From contig CABUSH010000036.1 of NCBI GenBank assembly GCA_902494195.1, positions 1-12,767 on the forward strand: a DNA stretch of 12,767 bases, given 5' to 3'. The notes under the pieces are model-generated. The model was not told the origin of the DNA. It saw only the letters and a program-made list of their open reading frames with translations, and did no database searches. Positions 1 to 7,411 of this stretch are shown in pieces. The translations under genes and the position numbers were made by a program. This stretch comes from an uncultured Collinsella sp. Lineage in GTDB: Bacteria > Actinomycetota > Coriobacteriia > Coriobacteriales > Coriobacteriaceae. Each line of letters starts with the position of its first letter. Positions within the stretch are counted from its first letter, which is position 1.

Positions 1-131
1 GCGCGCAGCTTGGCGGCGATGGGCTCGGATGCCAGCAGGAACACGAGCATGACCACGGAGCACGCCAGGCACACAATCCAGGCGCTCGCAAAGGAGCCCG
101 CGGCATCGAACAGCACGCCGCCGCCGCGTTT
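1..131 (-). pseudogene. 5'-truncated end of an MFS-type transporter (partial)
   Basis: Read on the minus strand from base 131 to base 3, this stretch is open for 43 codons. It encodes a Gly-rich turn, then LFDAAGSFASAW, then a strongly hydrophobic helix (IVCLACSVVMLVFLLA) and a short basic end. This pattern resembles helices 11-12 of major facilitator transporters, where a G..FD..GS motif precedes the last helix. The frame is closed by a stop upstream near base 160 and hisS occupies that side, so the body of a transporter cannot be present there. The reading continues past the left edge, where the true C-terminus should lie. I infer a remnant of a transporter gene broken next to the hisS promoter. 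It could also be a short membrane peptide or chance, since the match is from memory of family pattern only. Confidence 0.4.
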
Positions 132-144
132 TGTTTTTGTGCCG

Positions 145-150
145 TATAAT
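145..150 (+). promoter_or_regulatory. -10 box of the hisS promoter
   Basis: A perfect TATAAT lies 42 bases before the hisS start codon in a locally AT-rich patch of otherwise GC-rich DNA. No good -35 hexamer stands at the usual 16-18 base distance, so only the -10 element is supported. Confidence 0.5.
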
Positions 151-192
151 GACCACTACCTATGACGCGATACAAAAGAAAGGTGTTTGCCC

Positions 193-1506
193 ATGCAGGC
201 ACAGAAGGCGGAGGGAACCCGCGACCTTATCGGCGCCGAGATGCGCGCCTGGCAAAAGATGCAGCAGATCGCTGCCGGCGTGTTCGAGCCGTTTGGCTTT
301 AAGCCCATCGAGACGCCCGCCATCGAGCAGGTGGACGTGTTTGTCCACGGTATCGGCCAGTCGACCGACGTCGTGCGCAAGGAGATGTTCCGCGTGTTTA
401 GCGGCGCCAACCTGGAGCGCGTCTTTACCGAGGGTACCGACACCAAGCTCAAGCCCAAGCAGCGCCTGGCCCTTCGTCCCGAGGGCACAGCCGGTGTGGT
501 GCGCGCCGTCGTGGAGAACAACCTGGTGCCCCAGGGCTCCACGCCGTTTAAGGCCTATTACGCCGAGGCCATGTTCCGCGGCGAGCGTCCTCAGAAGGGT
601 CGCCTGCGCCAGTTCCACCAGGTGGGCATCGAGTGGCTCGGCGCTCCCGATCCGGCTGCCGACGCCGAGTGCATCATCATGCTCATGGAGTTCTACAAGC
701 GCCTGGGCTTCGATCTTTCCAAGCTCCGTCTGCTTATTAACTCAATGGGCGATGCCCAGTGCCGTCCGGCCTATCGCGAGCAGGTTAAGCAGTTCATTCT
801 CGACCACGCCGACGAGATGTGCGACGAGTGCCGCGAGCGCGCCGAGCTCAACCCGCTGCGCGCCTTCGACTGCAAGAACGACCATTGCCGCGAGATCATG
901 GCCGACGCACCGCTGATGGGCGACAACCTGTGCGACGAGTGCCGCGAGCACTACGAGCAGGTCAAGCGCTATTTGGATGCGGCGGGTATCGAGTATGTCG
1001 AGGATCCCACCTTGGTGCGTGGCCTGGACTACTACACCCGTACTGTCTTTGAGGTCGAGGCTCCCGGCGCCGGTGTCGGCTCCATCGGTGGCGGCGGTCG
1101 CTATGACGGCTTGGTCGAGCTCGAGGGCGGCAAGCCCACGGCGGGCGTCGGCTTTGCCGTCGGCTTTGAGCGCGCCCTGCTGGCCCTGCAGGCCTTTGGC
1201 AGCGACCTGGGTGCCGAGGAGGTCCCGTGCGTCTACGTTGCCAACGCCGGCAAGGAGCTGCGTCAGAACGTCTTTACCATTACGCAGCAGCTTCGCGCTG
1301 CAGGGATTGTGACCGAGGCCGACTATCAGGGCCGTTCGCTCAAGGCCCAGTTTAAGCAGGCCGACAAGGTGGGTGCCAAGCTCATTTTGGTCTTGGGCGG
1401 CGACGAGCTTGCCGCCGGCAAGGTCAAGGTGCGCGATATGCAGAGCCACGACGAGGTACTGGTCGATTTGGCCAACGTGGTCGAGGCGGTTCGCGAGCGC
1501 CTGTAG
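193..1506 (+). CDS. hisS: Histidyl-tRNA synthetase
   Basis: HisRS charges tRNA-His with histidine in the cytoplasm, using ATP. The protein has 437 residues, normal for the bacterial enzyme. It begins with the family's EGTRDL segment (7-12). Class II motif 2 holds MFRGERPQKGRLRQFHQVG (127-145), the histidine-specific segment is RGLDYYTRTVFE (276-287), and motif 3 is GVGFAVGFER (318-327). The C-terminal anticodon-binding domain runs from about 345 to 437. Cysteines 210/213, 227/232 and 247/250 form three close pairs in the insertion domain, a pattern I have seen in other Gram-positive HisRS and possibly metal-binding. The ATG at 193 is preferred: the AAAGG at 179-183 is 9 bases away, whereas an in-frame TTG at 187 is too close to it. 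The gene is monocistronic, ended by a hairpin at 1565-1605. Confidence 0.97.
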   Translation: MQAQKAEGTRDLIGAEMRAWQKMQQIAAGVFEPFGFKPIETPAIEQVDVFVHGIGQSTDVVRKEMFRVFSGANLERVFTEGTDTKLKPKQRLALRPEGTAGVVRAVVENNLVPQGSTPFKAYYAEAMFRGERPQKGRLRQFHQVGIEWLGAPDPAADAECIIMLMEFYKRLGFDLSKLRLLINSMGDAQCRPAYREQVKQFILDHADEMCDECRERAELNPLRAFDCKNDHCREIMADAPLMGDNLCDECREHYEQVKRYLDAAGIEYVEDPTLVRGLDYYTRTVFEVEAPGAGVGSIGGGGRYDGLVELEGGKPTAGVGFAVGFERALLALQAFGSDLGAEEVPCVYVANAGKELRQNVFTITQQLRAAGIVTEADYQGRSLKAQFKQADKVGAKLILVLGGDELAAGKVKVRDMQSHDEVLVDLANVVEAVRERL

Positions 1507-1564
1507 CGCATGTTTTTTGAGCTGCGGGCCTGCTAACGTGCCCTGCTCATGGAGAGCGATTGTT

Positions 1565-1605
1565 ACGGGGGTGTTTCGCATTTATGCGGAATGCCCCCGT
1601 TTGTA
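1565..1605 (+). terminator. Terminator hairpin after hisS
   Basis: A 16-pair stem (ACGGGGGTGTTTCGCA at 1565-1580 with 1585-1600, three G-T wobbles) closes a TTTA loop and is followed by TTTGTATAT from 1600. The U tract is short and interrupted, but the stem is strong. It lies 58 bases after the hisS stop and before the ppc promoter, so it should separate the two transcripts. Confidence 0.75.
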
Positions 1606-1714
1606 TATGCCGTCCACCGAGAAATACGACCATTTGGGGCAAAAAGCCTTGCAATGCAGAAAATACTTTTGTGTGGTAAAGCGCAATCAGCTTCGAAAGT
1701 TTTTGCCGAGTGCC

Positions 1715-1720
1715 TATAAT
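1715..1720 (+). promoter_or_regulatory. -10 box of the ppc promoter
   Basis: A perfect TATAAT sits 44 bases before the ppc GTG start. The hexamer 17 bases upstream, TTCGAA (1692-1697), is only a weak -35 match. The preceding AT-rich patch (about 1615-1700) supports a promoter region. The element is independent of hisS, whose terminator lies between. Confidence 0.5.
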
Positions 1721-1764
1721 AAATACCGCATCTTACGTGCATAGAAGGAGGAATGGGAGGAAAC

Positions 1765-4578
1765 GTGGCTGAGAACCTAAGCAACCAGTCTGTACCCGAA
1801 GCCGCGGCGCGTGTCGCTGCCGTGGTCAACCGCCTCGTTAACCGAATCGGCTCGAATGCCGAGTCCAGGGAGCGTCTCGCCGAGATCGAGATTCCCGAGG
1901 AGCTGCGCGATAATCTGGCGCTGTTCCTGCGCCTGGAGCGCCGTGTGCTTAGCGAGTATGATCCCGAGATCGCGGACCTGTTCGACAAGATTTTGACAGC
2001 CGAGATTGTGGCCAACGCCGGAAACCCCGGCACCCGCGCTGCCGACGAGTCCGTCGACGAGCAGGGCGTGCCCACTGCCGACGAGCCCACCGCCGTGGCG
2101 TTTCGTGAAGTCGTTGATCTGATCGACAGCCTGCCGCTCGATAAGCAGCAGGTTATCGTCCGCGCCTTTACGAGCTTCTTCCATCTGGCTAACCTGTCGG
2201 AGGAGAACTACCGTGTCGCGCAGCTGCGTGAGCGCGAGGCCGGCGCATCGACCGATACCGAGGTCGATCCCGCCAACGAACTCACCGTCGCCTATCACCA
2301 GTTGGTAAACGAGATGGGTGTCGAGGGTGCCAACGAGCTGCTCGGCAAGCTTGAGTTCCACCCTGTCTTTACCGCACATCCCACCGAGGCCCGTCGCAAG
2401 GCCGTCGAGGGCAAGATTCGCCGTATCTCCAACCTGCTGGAGGAGCGTCCGCGTCTGGGCGGCTCCGACCTGGTGGAGAACGAGCGCCATATGCTGCAGG
2501 AGATTGACGCCCTGGTACGCACGAGCCCCATCGCGTTGAAGAAGCCCACGCCGGTCGAGGAAGCCGATACCATCATCGACATCTTCGATAACACGCTGTT
2601 TGATGTTATCCCCGTCATCTATCGTCGTTTTGACGACTGGGTGCTGGGGGATAAGGCCGGTACCGTGCCGCCGCTGTGCCCGGCGTTCTTCCATCCCGGC
2701 AGCTGGATCGGTTCCGACCGCGACGGCAACCCCAACGTCACCGCCAAGGTGAGCCGCGAGGTCGCCGCCAAGTACTTTACGCACATGGTGCTCAAGCTCG
2801 AGGACAAGTGCCGCCGCATCGGCCGCAACCTGACGCTCGAGGCCACCTACAGCAAGCCGTCTGCCGAGCTCATTAACCTGTGGAACCATCAGGTCGAGAT
2901 GAGCACCCAGTACACTGCACGTGCCGAGCTGATCTCCGAGCACGAGCCGCATCGCGCCGTCATGCTCGTCATGGCCGACCGTCTGAACGCCACCGTGCGT
3001 CGCATCACCGACACCATGTACCACAGCGCCGATGAGTTCCTGGATGACCTGCGTGTCGTTCAGCGCTCCCTGGCCGCTTGCGGTGCCGTCCGTGCTGCCT
3101 ACGGCCCGGTCCAGACCATCATCTGGCAGGTCGAGTCCTTCGGCTTCCATATGGTCGAGATGGAGTTCCGTCAGCACTCCGTGGTGCATGCCCGCGCCCT
3201 CAAGGATATCCACGAGAACGGTATCCATGGCGACCTGCAGCCTATGACGCGCGAGGTCATCGATACCTTCCGCGCTATCGGCTCCATCCAAAAGCGCTAC
3301 GGCAAGAAGATGGCGCACCGCTACATCATCTCGTTCACCAAGAGCGCCCAGCATGTGGCCGACGTCTTTGAGCTGGCACACCTGTCCTTTGCACACGAGG
3401 AGGATGTCCCCGAGCTCGACGTGATCCCGCTGTTCGAGCAGCTCGAGGACCTCGAGGGCTGCGTCGACGTGCTCGACCAGATGCTTACGCTGCCTGTGGT
3501 GCAAAAGCGCCTTGCCCAGACCAACCGCCGCATGGAGGTCATGCTGGGCTATTCCGACTCCTCCAAGGATGCCGGTCCTACCACGGCCATGCTCGCGCTG
3601 CACTCCGCGCAGGAGCGCATCGCCAAGTGGGCCGAGAAGAACGATATCGACCTGGTGCTCATGCACGGTCGCGGCGGTGCCGTGGGCCGTGGCGGCGGCC
3701 CGGCCAACAAGGCCGTGCTGGCGCAGCCCAAGGGTTCGGTCAACTGCTTCTTTAAGCTTACCGAGCAGGGCGAGGTCATCTTTGCCCGTTACGGCAACCG
3801 CACGCTGGCTCAGCGCCATGTTGAGTCCGTTGCCGCTGCAACGCTTTTGCAGTCTGCCCCGAGTGTCGAGAAGACCAACACCGAGACCACGCAGAAGTTC
3901 TGGGATATGGCCGAGAAGCTCAACGCCGCAAGCCACGAGCGCTATCTGGACCTGCTGAACACCGAGGACTTTACACCGTGGTTCTCGACCGTGACGCCGT
4001 TGACCGAGGTCGGTCTGCTGCCGATCGGCTCGCGTCCCGCCAAGCGCGGCTTGGGCGCCAAGTCACTCGACGACCTGCGTACCATTCCGTGGATCTTCAG
4101 CTGGAGCCAGGCGCGCATTAACCTGGCCGCTTGGTACGGCCTGGGCACCGCCTGCGAGCAGTTGGGCGACCTTGACCAGCTTAAGGCTGCCTACCAGGAG
4201 TGGCCGTTCTTCCGCACCTTTATCGACAACATCGAGATGTCGATCGCCAAGACCGACCAGCGCATCGCCAAGATGTACCTGCACCTGGGCGATCGCCAGG
4301 ATCTGTCCGAGAAGGTCTTCACTGAGATGCAGCTCACGCGTAAGTGGGTCCTTGCCATCGTCGGTGACGAGTGGCCGCTGCAGCGCCGCCGCGTGCTCGG
4401 CTGCGCTGTCCGCGTGCGCAACCCCTACGTCGACGCCCTGTCCATCGCCCAGGTCCGCGCCCTTCGCGAGGTGCGTATGAACCAGGACGAGATGGCCGAG
4501 GAGAAGAAGGCCGAGTACATGAGCCTGATTCTTTCGACTGTGACCGGCGTCTCGGCAGGACTGCAAAACACGGGGTAA
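1765..4578 (+). CDS. ppc: Phosphoenolpyruvate carboxylase
   Basis: PEPC adds bicarbonate to phosphoenolpyruvate to give oxaloacetate and phosphate, an anaplerotic step feeding aspartate and succinate formation. From the GTG the protein has 937 residues, the usual size. Landmarks in order are TAHPTEARR with the catalytic His (203-211, His205), GSDRDGNPN (316-324), EFRQHS (467-472), GYSDSSKDAG (595-604), the mobile-loop motif HGRGGAVGRGGGP (634-646), LRTIPWIFSWSQ (771-782) and the hallmark C-terminus QNTG (934-937). The start is ambiguous. An ATG at 1753 has its AAGGAGG (1745-1751) only one base away, too close to use well. The GTG at 1765 has GGAGG (1756-1760) four bases upstream, so I prefer it. 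The alternative adds four residues. The gene has its own promoter, and a 127-base palindrome begins 21 bases after the stop. Confidence 0.97.
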   Translation: MAENLSNQSVPEAAARVAAVVNRLVNRIGSNAESRERLAEIEIPEELRDNLALFLRLERRVLSEYDPEIADLFDKILTAEIVANAGNPGTRAADESVDEQGVPTADEPTAVAFREVVDLIDSLPLDKQQVIVRAFTSFFHLANLSEENYRVAQLREREAGASTDTEVDPANELTVAYHQLVNEMGVEGANELLGKLEFHPVFTAHPTEARRKAVEGKIRRISNLLEERPRLGGSDLVENERHMLQEIDALVRTSPIALKKPTPVEEADTIIDIFDNTLFDVIPVIYRRFDDWVLGDKAGTVPPLCPAFFHPGSWIGSDRDGNPNVTAKVSREVAAKYFTHMVLKLEDKCRRIGRNLTLEATYSKPSAELINLWNHQVEMSTQYTARAELISEHEPHRAVMLVMADRLNATVRRITDTMYHSADEFLDDLRVVQRSLAACGAVRAAYGPVQTIIWQVESFGFHMVEMEFRQHSVVHARALKDIHENGIHGDLQPMTREVIDTFRAIGSIQKRYGKKMAHRYIISFTKSAQHVADVFELAHLSFAHEEDVPELDVIPLFEQLEDLEGCVDVLDQMLTLPVVQKRLAQTNRRMEVMLGYSDSSKDAGPTTAMLALHSAQERIAKWAEKNDIDLVLMHGRGGAVGRGGGPANKAVLAQPKGSVNCFFKLTEQGEVIFARYGNRTLAQRHVESVAAATLLQSAPSVEKTNTETTQKFWDMAEKLNAASHERYLDLLNTEDFTPWFSTVTPLTEVGLLPIGSRPAKRGLGAKSLDDLRTIPWIFSWSQARINLAAWYGLGTACEQLGDLDQLKAAYQEWPFFRTFIDNIEMSIAKTDQRIAKMYLHLGDRQDLSEKVFTEMQLTRKWVLAIVGDEWPLQRRRVLGCAVRVRNPYVDALSIAQVRALREVRMNQDEMAEEKKAEYMSLILSTVTGVSAGLQNTG

Positions 4579-4599
4579 TCGATAGCCCTGTAGTCGTCC

Positions 4600-4726
4600 G
4601 GGCCCGCCATCAGTTTACTTTTAGGCACGTCCTCGGACATGCAAGAAGCCCTCGCTGCGCACTTCGTGCGGCGAGGGCTTCTTGCGTCCTGCGGAGTGTG
4701 CCTAAAAGCAAACTGATGGCGGGCCC
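4600..4726 (+). repeat. 127-base structured palindrome, copy 1
   Basis: The element is nested. Outer arms of 29 bases (4600-4628 with 4698-4726) pair at 28 of 29 positions, the exception being A4617 against C4709. Next come two unpaired 12-base segments, GTCCTCGGACAT (4629-4640) and GTCCTGCGGAGT (4686-4697). Each can fold into a tiny hairpin of its own. Inside is a perfect 15-pair stem (GCAAGAAGCCCTCGC, 641-655 within the 4000s, with 4671-4685), a TG bulge and a CGCAC-TTC-GTGCG tip. It begins 21 bases after the ppc stop. There is no T-run after it, so it is not a standard terminator. A second copy stands at 7126-7252. Function is unknown: a 3'-UTR RNA structure, or a mobile palindrome. Confidence 0.85.
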
Positions 4727-4888
4727 TGCGATGTCCGGTCTTCGGCGGATTACTGCTGGGGGAATAATGGCGCGCTTCGCGCGTTTTGGATGGGGTCTGT
4801 CCCGGCGGCGCGTTTGGCGCTTCGCGCCTCGCGTCTTATCGATCGGGATTGAGATGCATTTGGCGCTTCTGACCTTATGACTGTAGCG

Positions 4889-4914
4889 GCCGCGGTCCCG
4901 TTTGGGATCGCGGC
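4889..4914 (+). other. Hairpin in the larA upstream region
   Basis: GCCGCGGTCCC (4889-4899) pairs with GGGATCGCGGC (4904-4914) through 11 positions with one G-T wobble, closing a GTTT loop. The following TGTTCTGTTGTG is only mildly T-rich. It could be a weak terminator of an upstream transcript, or part of a leader. Confidence 0.45.
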
Positions 4915-4990
4915 TGTTCTGTTGTGGGTCAAATATGAACGTTGTGTTAATGAGTCGGTGGACGGTGGTGTTTTTCGGTGAGCGGCGTAT

Positions 4991-5026
4991 CCTTCCAACG
5001 GTTTATCTAGTGTGTTAGTTGAAAGG
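4991..5026 (+). promoter_or_regulatory. Hairpin that could hide the larA ribosome site
   Basis: CCTTCCAAC (4991-4999) can pair with GTTGAAAGG (5018-5026) at 8 of 9 positions across an 18-base loop. The right arm includes the purine-rich AAAGG, part of the stretch AAAGGAAGAGGG (5022-5033) that serves as ribosome site for the TTG start at 5043. If the arms pair in the mRNA, part of this site is hidden. The same inverted repeat could instead be a DNA operator. Confidence 0.35.
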
Positions 5027-5042
5027 AAGAGGGCGCTCGTCA

Positions 5043-6320
5043 TTGTTTGAATGTGAACTGCCGTTTGACCACAAGACGTTGCATCTGGAGCTCGAGGATA
5101 AGAACTTCGCTGGTGTGATGGAGGGTCATCAAAACGAGTTTAAGACCACGAAGTCGCAGGAAGAGCTGGTAGAGGAGTCGCTTGCCAACCCCTATGGCTC
5201 GCCTTCGCTCGAGGAGCTTTGTGCTGGCAAGAAGGATATTGTCATCATTAGCTCCGACCATACGCGTCCCGTTCCCTCGCGTGTGACGATGCCTATTCTG
5301 CTGCATCACATCCATTCCGCTGCGCCTGAGGCGCGCGTTCGCATTCTGGTTGCTACGGGTATGCATCGTCCGTCGACGCACGAGGAACTCGTCAACAAGT
5401 ATGGCGAGGAGATCGTTGCCAACGAGGAAATCGTTATGCACGTCGCGACTGACGACAGCATGATGAAAAAGATCGGCACCCTGCCTTCTGGTGGCGAGTG
5501 CATCATCAACAAGATTGCCGTCGATTGCGATCTGCTGCTTGCCGAGGGCTTCATTGAGCCGCATTTCTTTGCTGGTTTCTCCGGCAGCCGCAAGTCCGTC
5601 CTGCCTGGCATCGCCAGCTACAAGACCATCATGTACAACCACAACGGCCAGTTTGTGAACGATTCTCATTCGCGTGCAGGCAACCTTTGCCACAATCACG
5701 TGAGCGAGGACATGTTCGCCGCTGCCGAGATGGCTCACCTTGCCTTTGTGCTGAACGTGGTGCTCAACGGCAAGCACGAGGTAATTGGCTCCTTTGCCGG
5801 CGACATCCACAAGGCGCACGAGGCTGGCTGCGAGTTCGTGAAGAGCCTTGCCGGCGTTGAGCCCGTTGAGTGCGAGATCGCCATCACCACCAACGGCGGC
5901 TACCCGCTCGACCAGAACATCTACCAGGCCGTGAAGGGCATGTGCTCTGCCGAGGCTACGCTTCCCGAGGGCGGTGTGATTATCGACGTCGCCGGTTGTG
6001 CCGACGGTCACGGTGGCGAGGGCTTCTATCACAACATCGCCGACAACGACCCGGCAGAGTTTGAGCGCGCCTGCATCGACCGTCCTAAGGACGAGACCCT
6101 GCCCGATCAGTGGACGAGCCAGATTTTTGCCCGCATCCTGGCGCATCATCCTGTGATCATGGTCACCGACCTGTGCGATCACCAGATGATCAAGGATATG
6201 CACATGACGCCGGTCAACACCCTCGAGGAGGCGCTCAAGCTCGCCTTTGAGATGAAGGGTGCCGATGCCAAGGTTGCCGTCATTCCCGATGGTCTGGGCG
6301 TTGTCGTCGCACAGCACTAG
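5043..6320 (+). CDS. larA: Nickel-pincer lactate racemase LarA
   Basis: LarA interconverts L- and D-lactate in the cytoplasm with a nickel-pincer nucleotide attached to a lysine. From the TTG at 5043 the protein has 425 residues, and its key residues fall on the numbers known from Lactiplantibacillus plantarum LarA: D72 and R75 (SDHTRP), H108 (ATGMHRP), H174 and the cofactor lysine K184 (EPHFFAGFSGSRK), nickel ligand H200 (MYNH), Y294, Q295 and K298 (QNIYQAVK). The expected Trp358 appears one place earlier, at 357. This register strongly supports the TTG start. An earlier in-frame TTG at 5019 precedes the ribosome site AAAGGAAGAGGG and would give a divergent N-terminus. The channel gene follows after 49 bases, likely in one operon. 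The conserved site argues for lactate or a close 2-hydroxyacid as substrate. Confidence 0.95.
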   Translation: MFECELPFDHKTLHLELEDKNFAGVMEGHQNEFKTTKSQEELVEESLANPYGSPSLEELCAGKKDIVIISSDHTRPVPSRVTMPILLHHIHSAAPEARVRILVATGMHRPSTHEELVNKYGEEIVANEEIVMHVATDDSMMKKIGTLPSGGECIINKIAVDCDLLLAEGFIEPHFFAGFSGSRKSVLPGIASYKTIMYNHNGQFVNDSHSRAGNLCHNHVSEDMFAAAEMAHLAFVLNVVLNGKHEVIGSFAGDIHKAHEAGCEFVKSLAGVEPVECEIAITTNGGYPLDQNIYQAVKGMCSAEATLPEGGVIIDVAGCADGHGGEGFYHNIADNDPAEFERACIDRPKDETLPDQWTSQIFARILAHHPVIMVTDLCDHQMIKDMHMTPVNTLEEALKLAFEMKGADAKVAVIPDGLGVVVAQH

Positions 6321-6369
6321 TGCGCGGCCTAAACGAATCGTTTATAACCGACAAGAAAGATAAGGTTTT

Positions 6370-7101
6370 ATGCTTACCAAACTCCTCTGCGAATTCGGCG
6401 CAACGGCCCTCATGATCATCTTTGGCGTGGGCGTGCACTGCGATACCGTGCTCAAGGGCACCAAGTATCAGGGCTCCGGCCATATGTTTGCCATCACCAC
6501 TTGGTCTTTTGGCATCTCGGTCTGCCTGTTTGTCTTTGGCGGCGCCGTGTGCATGAACCCGGCTATGGTGCTTGCCCAGTGCATCGTAGGCCTGGTGCCG
6601 TGGAGCAGCTGCATCCCCTTCATGATTGCCGATATGCTCGGCGGCTTTGTGGGCGCCGTAATCGCTTGGCTTATGTATGCCGATGAGTTCAAGGCTTCCG
6701 AGGGCGTCGTCGACCCCATTGCCCAGCGCAACATCTTCTCGACCAACCCCACCACCGAGGGTACGAACTATGCCCGTAACTTCTTCTGCGAGGCTATCTG
6801 CACCTTTGTGTTCATCAGCGCCATCCTTGCTGCCGCTAGCCGCGCCGGCGAGAACGTTCTGATGCTTGCCATCTGCGTCGGTCTGATCGTTTGGGCTGTT
6901 GGCATGGGCATGGGTGGCATTACCGGCTTCGCCATGAACCAGGCTCGTGACCTTGGTCCTCGCATGGCCTATCAGGTGCTGCCGATCAAGAACAAGGCCG
7001 ACAACAACTGGAAGTACGGCCTGCTTGTTCCTGGCATCGCTCCGTTTATCGGTGCCGCTCTGGCCGCGCTGTTTGTGCACGGTTTCTTGGGCATGTTCTA
7101 G
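6370..7101 (+). CDS. MIP-family channel (aquaglyceroporin-like, LarD-like by context)
   Basis: This 243-residue membrane protein has the six-helix, two-half-helix layout of the MIP family, with helices near 5-25, 38-58, 82-104, 138-157, 163-185 and 218-240. The first pore motif is CMNPAMVLA (N63-P64-A65). The second is AMNQARDLGPR, so the usual NPA is NQA (N190-Q191-A192), while the arginine of the selectivity filter (R193) is kept. In the lar operon of L. plantarum a related channel, LarD/GlpF1, carries lactic acid. The position 49 bases after larA suggests the same job here, but glycerol, water or another small neutral solute are possible. The ribosome site is AAGG, 4-5 bases before the ATG. 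A second 127-base palindrome begins 24 bases after the stop. Confidence 0.88.
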   Translation: MLTKLLCEFGATALMIIFGVGVHCDTVLKGTKYQGSGHMFAITTWSFGISVCLFVFGGAVCMNPAMVLAQCIVGLVPWSSCIPFMIADMLGGFVGAVIAWLMYADEFKASEGVVDPIAQRNIFSTNPTTEGTNYARNFFCEAICTFVFISAILAAASRAGENVLMLAICVGLIVWAVGMGMGGITGFAMNQARDLGPRMAYQVLPIKNKADNNWKYGLLVPGIAPFIGAALAALFVHGFLGMF

Positions 7102-7125
7102 TCCAAAACAATTGATATAACGCCC

Positions 7126-7252
7126 GGGTCCGGCATAGGTTAACTTTCCGCCGCGTCCTCGGACATGCAAGAAGCTCCCGCTGCGCACTTCGTGCGGCGG
7201 GAGCTTCTTGCGTCCTGCGGAGTGCGGCGGAAAGTTAACCTATGCCGGACCC
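7126..7252 (+). repeat. 127-base structured palindrome, copy 2
   Basis: The plan and every segment length equal those of the copy at 4600-4726. Outer arms 7126-7154 and 7224-7252 pair perfectly over 29 positions. The unpaired segments 7155-7166 and 7212-7223 are identical to copy 1. The inner 15-pair stem is 7167-7181 with 7197-7211, followed by the same TG bulge and CGCAC-TTC-GTGCG tip. The left outer arms of the two copies differ at 9 of 29 positions and the inner stems at 2 of 15, and each difference is matched by a change on the partner strand. The element lies between convergent transcripts, 24 bases after the channel gene on the plus strand, in the same orientation relative to its upstream gene as copy 1. 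Confidence 0.87.
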
Positions 7253-7411
7253 TGCGGGAATCCAGTTGCGTTCGAACAAGCAACCAACATATATATCTGA
7301 ATTTGGATGTGGTGGGCACTTTGTTGTTGGGCGCTTTCAGGTGCGAGTGACACTTTGGGATGCGTGGCGGCCTGGGGTGGGGCGGTGCCTTGGGATGAGA
7401 GGCTTACTTAC
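7253..7411. other. Non-coding stretch between convergent operons
   Basis: No gene or clear terminator is visible. The only structure is the perfect 8-base palindrome GTTCGAAC (7270-7277) flanked by GTTGC and GCAAC (7265-7269, 7280-7284). The minus-strand lar operon ends here without a hairpin and T-run of its own, so it may rely on the palindrome to its left. Confidence 0.5.

Larger units (their letters stand above)
4579..5042. other. Non-coding stretch between ppc and larA
   Basis: These 464 bases hold no convincing gene. In order they contain the 127-base palindrome (4600-4726), a short CGCGC-TTC-GCGCG hairpin followed by TTTT (4771-4787), a GGCGC-TTC-GCGCC hairpin near 4819-4831, an 11-pair hairpin (4889-4914) and an imperfect hairpin that covers the larA ribosome site (4991-5026). 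A possible larA promoter is TTGTGG (4922-4927), 17 bases, TGTTAA (4945-4950), but both boxes match only half of consensus. Confidence 0.6.

Noticed and set aside
1777..3936. A 719-codon open frame antisense to ppc
   Set aside because: It is the mirror of a high-GC coding gene with fixed third positions. It has no recognisable domain, while ppc on the other strand has every family motif.
4600..4726. Ordinary Rho-independent terminator of ppc
   Set aside because: The stem is far longer than needed, has conserved internal loops and is not followed by a T tract. A termination role is still possible by other means.
4600..4726. Integron attC site
   Set aside because: Although attC sites are also folded palindromes with variable arms, no integrase, cassette layout or attC core triplets are visible.
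5040..6317. A 425-codon open frame antisense to larA
   Set aside because: It spans almost exactly the larA gene, has no family features and no ribosome site, and larA matches its family residue by residue.
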